Assembly (NCBI GenBank): GCA_029378245.1
Contig: JARKIF010000007.1
Coordinates: forward strand, 1,364,001 to 1,428,000
DNA: 64,000 nt
Direction of reading: 5' to 3'
Origin: Roridomyces roridus
Taxonomy: Eukaryota > Basidiomycota > Agaricomycetes > Agaricales > Mycenaceae
Below the pieces are notes generated by a model, which was not told the DNA's origin, did no database searches, and saw nothing but the letters and a program-made list of their open reading frames with translations. Made by a program: the position numbers and the translations under genes. The number at the start of each line of letters is the position of its first letter. The first letter of the stretch is position 1. Shown here in pieces: positions 22,303 through 31,932 of the stretch.

Positions 22303-24824
22303 TTAATGATTTAGATTGCTTCTGGCCCGCAGAGCCGCGCCTCGGTAATAGATGTAGATTGGGCTAACGAAAGAATGCGTGAGTGGTGAAGAAACGGCGC
22401 GTGAAACTCAGCCTACAAAGGAACTCCGAGGACGAGGGCTACAGCTGTTGCGATACAGTGTAAGGAGCGGAAGGACACAGGTAAATGGCACTCGCCTCCG
22501 AGTAACGAGTTACCCCAGCCAAAGCCAAGAGCGGCGAAGAATTGGGTGCCAAAAAGTGGGAAGGAGAACCCGAGCATCGAACGGAAAAGCTATGGATCTC
22601 AGTAATAAGATACGGTAAACATTTGATCGACTCACGAACGCAGCGGACAGTGCACTAGCAGCATATTTAAACGAATCCACCATATAAAGTTGAATTGGCA
22701 GGCTATGAGCCTTGTCAGTTCGTCTCGCGAAAGATGATGTGGAAAGTCTCACAAAGTAGTCATCATTCCTATTCTCCGTCAGGTGCTGAGTCGACAGAAG
22801 TGCACCGATGGCTTACCGAACCCAAAAATACCTGCAGAGTGGGCTCAGTAAAAAAGGAGACGACCTGAGGAATAGATCTACCAGAACCGATGACGGGCAT
22901 AATCCAGTGCACTTTGGCCTGCGCAGACCAACCGTACCAGCTGCCAGAACTCAGAACAGAAGGGAAACCGATTTCGAGGACGCACAACAATCCGATTGGA
23001 ACAAACAAAGACCCAATGAAAATCGGCGGAATACGCATTTCAGGTTCCCCTTTGCCGTCCTTTTTGTCTGCCAGCTATGAAAGTTGTGAATGGTTTTTAA
23101 AAAAAATCAAGAGGGGAATCTTACGTGTTGGTAAAGGGCGCTGCAGAAGCGAGCACCCAGAAGAGTTGCTGCCATGAAACCAATGCCCAAGCCGGTGTAC
23201 ATCAACCCAGCAGTCCCGATTGAGAAGTGGTAGCCGTTGGTGTAGAGGCCTAGGAAGAGGTGTCAGTGATAGTCCGATTTCCTGTGGATCGACATACCGT
23301 TGAGTGTGGTGAAAAAGAGATAGTATATGCTAAGAAAAATCAGACCGAACATTCAAGTGAAAACTGGACTGTTCCTACCCATACATGCTGAAGCTCAAGT
23401 CAGCAAGCGAGGTAGGATAGACAATGGTGAAAGCACTCACAAGGCCATATACGCACTCAGAATGAAGCAGATGAAACTATGGGAGAGCAGGTACATGGGG
23501 CGGCTAAAGTTGTCCCACAAGTAACGCAAGGTCCTGGGAGGTTGGCACGCTCCCGCAGGGAGGTCCAGAGCCTTTTCCGGATCTGCGCGTTGCGCGAGCC
23601 ATCTAAGCTTGAGGACCGGAGAATACGTCTCTCTGCCAACTTGTCAATGGTGTGTACATAGACGTAGCTGGAACAGCGGTGGGTACCGAAGAAAAGGCAG
23701 TCCAATGAAGCTTGCAATCAACGTGACACCTGAAAGAGTTGGTAAAACATCAATTTTGATGAGAGAAAACTAACCGGCGAGAACAAAGTAGACGTATTGA
23801 ACGCCAATTGATTGAGCGATATAACCTGAGTGATAGTCAGATTGGACCAAGTATTCACCAAGTATTCCGCACCACCCGCAATTGGCCCAGCGACTATGTA
23901 CTGGTCAGTTTCCCGTCCACATCTGGACAATTCGAAGCTCTTACCAGGTGCAATGAGGGGGCCCATCGTGTACAGCGACATGGCTGAAGCTCTTTCGCGC
24001 TCGCAAAAGAGGTCGCTGATGACCGCACCGCCGCATGCTACAGCAGCACTGCCAGATAACCCCACTGTCGATGATACAGTCCACATTTCATCTGGGATGA
24101 GTAAGATGATTTATACCTAGAAAGCGGAACGCGAGAAGCGCTATCGTGTTCGGCGCGAAGGCACAGCCAAGGTTGAACACGATACTGAACAAGTTGCCGA
24201 CGTGAAGGACCTAAGCCACGAGCGTTAGAATGCTTGTGTGAGTTTCGAACCGATGCGCACCCATCTGCGACCATACATTTCCTGTTCAATATTAGTGCAA
24301 GAAATTTGGTGAGTGTGTCCGAGAAATTACCGATAACGGAGCCAAGAACAAAGGCTGTCAGGAAATTAGGATGAGAAACCGAGATAAAGCCAACCAAAAC
24401 TGACACCGATCCCGTAGGAGAACAAGAATATGCTCAACGTCATGGACAGAATCGTTTGGTTCTCTATCCCATATTTCGCTTGGATTTCCGCAAGACCAGG
24501 CGCCATGATTGAGCTGGATAACGGCGACACAAAGACGTAAAGAGAGACCTGGATAAAGTCAAACCTCATGGAGGCGAGTGCAAACAAACAACCTACGATC
24601 GCGGCGGAGCACCACTTTCTGGTGGAGCTCCAATTTCTTGGGTTCTCGGGGTCGGACAGCCATGCATCGACAAGTTTGGGGTCAACGATCGGCGGGGTTG
24701 GACACGGATCCGGATCCGGACAGGATTTGGTTGTATCTGGCTTGCAGAATTGAAGCGACTTTCGTTGCGGCGCTTCGTACTCTGGATTGACGTGGGTGAG
24801 GGTGGAGGAAGACTCGGAGGCCAT
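22303..24824 (-). CDS. MFS multidrug/polyamine-type transporter (DHA1)
   Basis: Twelve-helix proton antiporter of the DHA1 type in the plasma membrane. Seen: a hydrophilic N-terminus (MASESSSTLTHVNPEYEAP) with the family entry motif PENPRNWSSTRKW. Then come the MYGRR loop, a GNLFSIVFNLGCAFAPNT segment, GLSGSAAVACGGAVISDLF, ERERASAMSLYTMGPLIAP and AGPIAGG, all DHA1 signatures. The last exons give LYMVDSFKYAASALSAAF, GWGNSLLG, AVALVLGVPFPIYIYYRGAALRAR, ending NLNH at TAA 22303. The intron after LLG has a GC donor (GGAG/gcgagt, near 22485-22490). An ATG at 24824 is used as the start. It is convergent with the SIS gene. Exported compound unknown. Confidence 0.85.
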
Positions 24825-26495
24825 CAAGCCGTAGACGAGAAGAAATAGAGAATAAAAAGTTGCAACCTCAGGTCGAAAGCTAGCGAGGTTTTATAGCAAC
24901 CCCATTGGACGCAGCATGCATCCCGGGTGCTTCCGGACACCATACAAGCTAGCGTACATGAGTCTCGAATGAAAAAGAATGACCCACAAAATGTAATTGC
25001 AGCTTCGATCACCAGCAGCTGGTCGGCGCATCAGGCAAAACACCCAACGCCGAACCCATGTTGAACAAACTTTCCACACTGTACTATTCATTGCTTGCGC
25101 TAAATGTGCTCAAGCGAACGAACCGCACCACCACCGCGGCATAAAGGACTCATTCTCTGACTGATCAAATTGTTGAGTTTGTAGATGTAGAAAACGGTTT
25201 AGGGACTTGCCTTGAGCTCATGGGAATTTTTAGAAGAGTTGGAAAAGACGCCTAACACCGCAGGCAAATGGTTGCCGACACAAATGAGGGTCGCGAACAA
25301 ATGATATCTCATTCATCGCCACGCATGGAGGTTAGATTGTTCAGATAGTGTGGCTCAGAGGTGATGCAAGAATCGGATCACAGGAAAGTGGTCCCAGTCC
25401 TCGGGTGCCGAATTCTTCTTCCGAGAAGAAGGGCTGCCGGCCGTGGTCGTGAGACTAGTCCTACCGGATTGAGAATTTGAATGTCCACAGTTGTCGTCGC
25501 TGGAGAAAATACACGTCAAGACGACAGAAAGCCCCGTTAGCCTGCCGTCGACCAGGCTCGTTTCATTGACTCCAAACACTAGTCGTCTCGCTCCACTGAG
25601 CGTCCCTGCCTAGCATGCGGCACTGCGAAGACACACCCAAAGTCGGCTGCTTTCAAACAACACCCACGATTGAATGCCGGAAAACATACGGCCGACGTTG
25701 TCTTGGCCAGGCCGCGGAGGGGTGGATGCCTTATGTTGTTCGGCGGGGATGCAGTCAAAACCGGTGAGAGACCGAGTGAAATGAATCGTGCAGGCGAGTT
25801 ATTGGATGGAAGCCTGAGCGACCCGAGCTTACGAAAGTTCCGAAAGATACCAAACGAGTTGTCGGCGAACCTCTGGAAGACTGGGCAAGGGTATGGATGC
25901 CAACACTCTGGAAGCGAAATGTCATGATATACGACATCGACCGTGCAGAAGGTTGGCACCAGAAAGGGAAGCAGGGTCCGTGAGATGACTGTCCGTGAAG
26001 GAAGGAAGTGAACTTTGCCATTCGCCCCTTGTTCCATGAAACAAGGAAACACACAAAAGACGGCTGCCTGCCAGATTGAGCCGCCGTTTTCACCCGACAA
26101 GATCCAGATAAGTTCGCTGCCTGCTTGGGAGCACCTGGTGGTCATTTAGTGGAGTCTAGTTGGAGCGCGTGATCCTTGAGGCCTTTCAGAATTGCAAGAG
26201 GTCTCGCCGCGGCGACGACAGTGTTTCCGATGGTCTACTCATCACCCTAGACCCTGAGCGACAGAAGCTACAGTGCCAACGCTCGAAGGTGGTGATGCTG
26301 AGCAAAGGAGCCCGTGGGGAGAACGAATTATCACTGGAAAGGAAAGGGCAACGGCGAGTTCGGAGCAAGTTGACGGTGAGCGCCGAGACACATCCTGGCT
26401 TTGATGTTGATCATGATGTCATTGATGTAAGCCAGTTGAACCGAAGTTGAACCAAAGTTGAACAGCAGATTTATTTCAGCAGTGTACATATATGC
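24825..26495. other. Long intergenic region, no supported gene
   Basis: About 1.7 kb. The largest frame, 188 codons on the minus strand (25579-26145), has no recognisable family, and an opposite-strand 85-codon frame overlaps it; I do not call either. Around 26435-26465 the 11-bp unit GTTGAACCRAA is repeated about three times. The region must hold the promoter of the MFS gene at its left edge. Confidence 0.4.
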
Positions 26496-27281
26496 CTAAA
26501 CCAAGCCATGGAAGACAGCGAATGGATCATCTTTCTCAGTCACCTCGGGAATCTCAACCCCGCCACGAATAATACGCGCAACCTTCGGTCCAGCTAGTAG
26601 ATGTTCGACAAACGCAAGAGCCATGTCAGAGCCTGCGGCGACACCCGAGCTCGTCCAGACGTTCCCGTCAACGACCCAGCGCGCCTGGGGGACCCATTCA
26701 ATGTCCTTTGGAGCCAAAGCCTGTAGAAAACTTGAGAAAAACATGTATATCCGAGTCCTGGTAAAGAGAGAGACAGACCACGATTTGACGGTACAAGGCC
26801 TTGTTGGTCGTTGCGCACTTACCTGAGAGTACGCCGGCAACTGCGAGTTGGAGAGCGCCACCGCAGACAGACAGACATGACGTATTTGGCCTTGGGCGCT
26901 TGCTGAACGATGAAAGCAATCTCATCCTTGGGGAGACGGTGGTCGCCGGTGGCAAAGTTCGGGAGTGGGCCTACGCAATGGGAATCACGAAAAACAGTCG
27001 GCAGATAGTCACTGACCAGCTGGAACCCAGATGATATCAAATTGCTTGCCGGACGCAAGCGCGTCGGTATAGGTGAGAGTCGGGTTGAACGTCGCTGCAA
27101 GCTTTCCCATCATGGACACGACGGGATCCATCGTCGGGGACAAGTAGTCGATTTGGACCCGGTACGGGATTTCACCCATGTTTTTGCGGTTGAGACCACC
27201 GAGAATTTCCATAGGAGTGACGAAATCGGAGAGGGTGACTTCGTCCGAGACGCAGACAGCGACAGTAAGGGTTTGCGGCAT
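26496..27281 (-). CDS. DJ-1/PfpI (class I GATase-like) family protein
   Basis: Flavodoxin-like DJ-1/PfpI protein. Seen: MPQTLTVAVCVSDEVTLSDF, then PMEILGGLN, YRVQIDYLSP and FDIIWVPAG, the first half of the fold. The nucleophile elbow AKYVMSVCGGALQLAVAGVL follows, with Cys in the expected place, then ATTNKALYR, ARWVVDGNVWTSSGVAAGSDMALAFVEHL and the end FAVFHGLV before TAG. These match fungal ThiJ/PfpI proteins of roughly 230 residues. Two introns are visible (about 27010 and 26760-26860). Known relatives include glyoxalases, isonitrile hydratase-like enzymes and transcriptional regulators, so the reaction cannot be assigned. Confidence 0.88.
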
Positions 27282-27687
27282 TGTTGTTCAGAACTTTGAA
27301 GAGCTGGGTAGCTTAGCCTCCTCCAGGCGCCTTTTTAACATGGTTTTGAATCCAGGAATATCCTCGCGCTGCCGCCGCGACGCGTATATTGCTTCAGCAC
27401 GATGAGGTACTGGCCGGCCCTCCGCGTCAGTGATTTCGATCCACACGGCAAGTCTAACAACAAGTCGAGAGAGAGATTCGCTGCGGCTTGCTGCGGACAG
27501 ACCTTTGGGAATGTCAACCGTCATTTGGGAGAGTAGAGATCGAGTTGGTATAATATTATCTTACATGGGACTTCCGAGCGCCCCGCAGTTTATCTTGTCG
27601 ACCGTCCGGGTACCAGTAGCATCAGAGAGCGGCAAATCGACCTGGAGAAGTTGTTGTCTAGTGCATCGGATGGACTTGGAAGGAATA

Positions 27688-27942
27688 GGGACGGTCAGCT
27701 ACGGTCAGAGTCAACCGATTTGATGTCGTTTCTGATGTCGATTCTCAAATCGATTCTCGATGACCGTTCGAGAAACGGAAACGGAAACGCGTGCAGAAGC
27801 GACTCCGGAGTCGATTCTGCAATTGAAGCCGATTCTCGTTTCTCCCACGATTCTGGCTGTCGAGAATCGACATCAGAATCAACATCAGAATCGACTCAGA
27901 AACGCCAAGAGAATCGACGAACCACCGCACTCTGACCGTCCC
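27688..27942. mobile_element. 255-bp TA-flanked inverted-repeat element
   Basis: Ends are GGGACGGTCAG and its exact reverse complement CTGACCGTCCC. Both ends are flanked by TA (27686-27687 and 27943-27944). The interior is built from many copies of TCGATTCT on the left and AGAATCGA on the right, so the whole element can fold into a long imperfect hairpin. No coding capacity. It lies about 400 bp upstream of the start of the DJ-1 gene. Confidence 0.8.
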
Positions 27943-27952
27943 TAATGAATTA

Positions 27953-28136
27953 CAGCTGCTTGCAAAATTCTGGGCGGAGTCTCGCCGGGGAGTGTGTGCG
28001 GATGAAGTGCGGGTGATTGGAGCAACTGAATAGACAGCGTCATTCGACGTCAGGAAATTTCCTTAAACGGTGTCTGGCCGCACTTGAACCGACACGTTTC
28101 CCCAGCCGACTCCGCCCACAATTTTGCAAGCAGCTG
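27953..28136. mobile_element. 184-bp TA-flanked hairpin element
   Basis: Left arm CAGCTGCTTGCAAAATTCTG, continuing GGCGGAGTC, is inverted at the right end (GACTCCGCCCACAATTTTGC, then AAGCAGCTG) with one mismatch. The similarity extends inward through GTGTGCGG...AAGTGCGG and CCGCACTT...CCGACAC. TA is present at 27951-27952 and 28137-28138. Only 8 bp separate it from the TA flank of the preceding element, so two unrelated MITE-like elements sit side by side. Confidence 0.75.
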
Positions 28137-28452
28137 TAATGAAGGCGCGAGTCTGCAGTGCATAGGATGGATTTTGCGGCGGAATGAATCAAGGCGGCGT
28201 TGTCCGGGCTTTGTTGCTTTGCGACGAATCTGTTACCGAGCTTCTCCAGCCCAAGCGCTCATGGTAAGTTTGAGATGCCACCGAAGGTACTGCCAAATAC
28301 GGACCAACCGTTACCGGTTTACCCATCAACCACAATCCGTGTCGTTCACGACGATCGCAAGGAGGGCTGAGATATCTATGATGCTCATGTCCAAGGTCTC
28401 TTAAATAAAGCTGGCTCTCACGGCGAGCACAAGTCGGTCCCGCTCCCTCAAG

Positions 28453-29940
28453 ATGACGAGGAGTAAGCTGAGGACTGCTGTCGCCTTCCTTCCATTCCTC
28501 TTTTCACTGTCTTGGGCCACCTTGATCGTTGATACGATGTGCGTTCACGTCAGATCTTTCCATTGTCGATCTTTCGCTCATTTATGCATGCAGCAAAGCC
28601 AAAGCTTTAACTTGTGAGCCGGTTCTCCTGCAATGGCAAGGCGGGAAGAGTGAGTCGAGTTGGTTTCCACCACGTCCAATCTAAACCAATGCCATCGAAG
28701 CGCCCTGGACTTTGGTGCGTTCTTCGTTGTAATGTACGACTCCCACTGACGACGCCTTCCAGAGGCAAGCATTCGCTCACCTGCTGCTCCCTGTACCTGA
28801 AACCCAGCTTCAAGTATCGTTCAGTCCGGTGGAGGGCTTGTCGAGACCCTCGTAGTGGACACTAAATCAACGTCTTTCTCTTGGAATGTAAACGTGGAAG
28901 CTGGCAAGTCTCACGCAACCTGTCGCGAATTTCCACCAATGATCTCGAATTCAGGCTCCATCGTTTTTGCGCAAGTGACCGACTCCCAGGGCGCCACAGC
29001 GTCCTCCAATCCTATTACTGTTGAGGCAGGAAGTATGTTTGCCCAGTTGCCCTTCTGAATGTGTCTAATCGTGCAGCGAGCGGGTGTGCATTGGAGAACG
29101 TTGCTGCGGCACCCTTTTCCACTTTGCCGGGCAGGTTCGTCGTATTTAGCTGGGATGCACTGCGTCCTGATGTGTTCTCAGTATCTCGACGCCAGCAAGT
29201 TCGACCCCCGAAACATCTAGTAGCACTGGCAGTGTCTCTTTTGAAAGTTCGATCACCAAAACAGCTAGTAGCACTGCCAATGCCGCTTTCAAAAGTGTCA
29301 CCACCAGAACGTCTAGTAACACTGCTAGCGCCGCTTTCAAAGTCTCATTCAGTCCTCCGTGCGTACGCTCGATAATTCTGTTTGCACTCGGTTGAACTAT
29401 ATCCTCGACAGGCCAGCCAAGCTTCAGGACACCAGCTCCAAGCGTACGCTCAGCCCAGGGGCCATATTCGGCATCATCGTCGCGATATGCGTGTTTCTTG
29501 GTACACTCGGCACTCTTCTCGTGTGCCGCCGAAAACGACGACTACGAGCCATTCGCGGCGAGCGTCTTCCTGACCCGGGTGCGCTTCTACATCTCGCTTA
29601 CTTGCGTCTCCGAACTTGTACGACAGAGACACCGGAAGTCGATCTTTTGCCCGGCACTCGCATCACAAGACTCTTTGCATCGCCGTCGACAACGAGCCCT
29701 CAATCTGCCTTCCCGACCAGCTCGGGCACAACCACGACCTCAGGCACGCAGGTCACTGCCCCGTCACCCGTGCTACTTCCCTCCAAGGGCCAGGCGAGCG
29801 CTAGCCCAGATGTCGATGCCCTTCATTCGCGGATCGACACGCTACTGGAGGAGAACCGCGTTTTGGCTACATTGGCGCAGCGGCCGGCTTCGTGGTCCGA
29901 TATGCCCCCTCCGGCGTATATGTATAATGTGAGCAATTAA
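28453..29940 (+). CDS. Ser/Thr-rich single-pass membrane protein, paralogue A
   Basis: Seen: signal peptide (MTRSKLRTAVAFLPFLFSLS), an extracellular beta-sandwich-like domain (LTCEPVLLQWQGGKTPWTL, IVQSGGGLVETLVVD, SFSWNVNVEAG, VFAQVTDSQGATASSN, then TSGC), and a Ser/Thr-rich stalk. One transmembrane helix (IFGIIVAICVFLGTLGTLLV) is followed by a basic stop CRRKRRLRAIRG. The cytosolic tail contains DALHSRIDTLLEENRVLATLA and ends MPPPAYMYNVSN, a PPxY motif. The gene is fragmented by introns of about 50 nt. Between WTL and IVQ an intron pair with a 2-nt micro-exon, or one GC-donor intron, is needed to keep frame. A second GC donor (GCTG/gcaagt) follows VEAG. It is a tandem paralogue of the next gene. 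This secreted-domain family is widespread in mushrooms; its function is unknown. Confidence 0.8.
29213..29344 (+). repeat. 48-bp tandem repeat in stalk coding sequence
   Basis: About 2.75 imperfect copies of a 48-bp unit starting at 29213, 29261 and 29309, each beginning ACATCTAGTAGCACT-like and ending AAAG or similar. It is in frame and encodes a repeated 16-residue Ser/Thr-rich segment of the extracellular stalk of paralogue A. Paralogue B lacks it. Confidence 0.8.
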
Positions 29941-30274
29941 CTTATTGGCTCTAGTACAGCTTCTGTGTGATCAATTCTAAATTTACCGGCATTCTGGCTC
30001 GAGATACCTTCCCTTTCCTTGAGGGATCGACTGAGATGCCGAGTATGAGCTGCACGTAGTTAGGGAAACATAATGGCGTCTGTGATGGCGCTGGATGCCG
30101 AATCACTGGCAGCTGATGCCCATCAAGGTCACCTATGACCGCCACTACCATGCAGTACCTGAGCGTTCACTTGGCGGCCTACGCATCACGGAATCTGCGC
30201 CTCTTGTTCTCGAATGCATGCGGCTCTGAGGAGATTGGCGACACCCCGAGAACTCTATGGCGACCATCTGAGGA

Positions 30275-30280
30275 TATAAG
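30275..30280 (+). promoter_or_regulatory. Putative TATA box of paralogue B
   Basis: TATAAG lies 43 bp before the start codon of the second membrane-protein paralogue. The spacing is consistent with a very short 5' UTR. Confidence 0.4.
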
Positions 30281-30322
30281 CCGCTCTTGAGATGCAGCCT
30301 GAGGTCTTGTCATCTCTCTCCC

Positions 30323-31851
30323 ATGAAGAGCAAGCTGAGGGCTGTTGTATTCCTTCCATTTTTTTTCTCTCTTTCTCTGGCGTCGTTGATCGTGGACACC
30401 ATGTGCGTTGAAGTTATCTTCTCGATAAGTTCGGGCATTCATGATCCCAGTACCGCGAAAGCTGCTACCTGTGAGCCGGTTCTCCTGCAATGGCAAGCTG
30501 GGAAGAGTGAGTCGACGTTGAAATTGCTCTCATTATGTTAACGCCAAACGAAGCGCCCTGGACACTGGTGCGTCTGACTTGATTGCTGGCGCGTCTCTTG
30601 AACTGACTATTACAGAGGTCGGCGTTTATTTCGTGGTTCAATCCATTCGCTCAAAGGAAATTTCAGTATTGTCGGCCCGGACAAGGTGCTTCTCGAGACA
30701 TTGGCCGTCAACATTCCACAGACATCATTCCATTGGACTGTTAATTTGGAAGCTGGCGAGTGCTGTTAAATCTGTGCCCATTCTGTGACTGATCTATGCA
30801 GGCACTGTCGTCTTTGCCCGGGTTACGGATTCCACGGGAGCCACATCATTTTCAAATCCAGTGACGATCCAACGAGGATGTGAGAACACTCTTTCCAGAT
30901 ACTTGCATTCCAATGAACAATTTTCAGTGAGCAACTGTATATTGGCGTCCCCGATACAAACTTCTGCCAGCTTGCCTTCGAGGTGATGATCTTTTTCGCC
31001 GGACCAGGGATGAATTCATGTCTTCTGCAGCACCGAGTCAACTGCCACCGCGACAGCCTCAGCCTTGATCACCACTGCTTCCACCACTGTTTTGAACCCG
31101 GAAACTCTCACAGCCTCACTTTTCTCCGATTCCGCCTTCCAGCCGCGCCTGTCCACGTCAAAGTCGCTATCTACCAGTAATGCCATCTTGTCCTCGGTCC
31201 CTACAAGTAGCCTCCCGTGAGCGTTTTCAGACTTGTACCTACTAGGTGTTTGATAGAATTCGAAAGATCATCCTCGAGTTTTCCGGTCTCTATACCCTCA
31301 ACCATGTCCCCTCATACCTCCTCGACGGTTTCCCCTCATGCCTCCTCCGCTGCGCACAGTTCCGACCGAAGACTAAACGTTGGGGCTATCATCGGCATTC
31401 TCTTGGGAATCCTAGTATTCCTGGGCACACTGATCAGTCTCGTGATGCGTCGTCGTAAACGACGGCTCCAAGCCATCCGCGGGACGCGACTTCATGACCT
31501 GGGTGGGCATCTCCATCACTTATCCTCAACGGATAACTCTGACATTGCATTACAGAGGACCGACTAACCTTTGAAGTGGATCCCTTGCCCATTCTACCAA
31601 TCAGGATTCGCACAATGCGTAAACCGAGACTCCTTCCTTCGCCGTCCAGGACAACCCCACAGACTGGCGCTGGCACAAGCCCAAGCGTGGTGCCACCGCC
31701 AGGAACTTCCGAACAGGCAGCGAGCGTCGACGCGCTTAATTCACAAATCATAAATGGCTTGATCGAGCAGAATCGCGAATTGGTCAGGCTAGCGCTACGT
31801 GGTTCTGGGCTTGGACTGCAGGATGCCACCCCTCCTCCAGCTTACATATAG
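30323..31851 (+). CDS. Ser/Thr-rich single-pass membrane protein, paralogue B
   Basis: Tandem paralogue of the preceding gene with the same exon plan. Seen: signal peptide MKSKLRAVVFLPFFFSLSLA, extracellular domain (AATCEPVLLQWQAGKTPWTL, IVGPDKVLLETLAV, SFHWTVNLEAG, VVFARVTDSTGATSFSN, then LSNC), a long Ser/Thr stalk, helix VGAIIGILLGILVFLGTLIS, basic RRRKRRLQAIRGTRL, tail DALNSQIINGLIEQNREL and terminal TPPPAYI (PPxY). A 48-nt intron (30568-30615), dinucleotide AG (30616-30617) and 49-nt intron (30618-30666) mirror paralogue A. The intron after LEAG also has a GC donor (GCTG/gcgagt). The stalk differs in sequence and length from A. A surface sensor or adhesin role is only a guess. Confidence 0.8.
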
Positions 31852-31932
31852 TAGGAAACGGATTAGTACGACCCAATATCAAGCAAATACAACAATGAGC
31901 ATAACTTCTCTACTGTACAATCTGAGCAGACT

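Noticed and set aside
25579..26145. 188-codon minus-strand reading frame
   Set aside because: No recognisable motif, an overlapping opposite-strand frame, and no consistent splice signals. Left as unassigned rather than called a gene.
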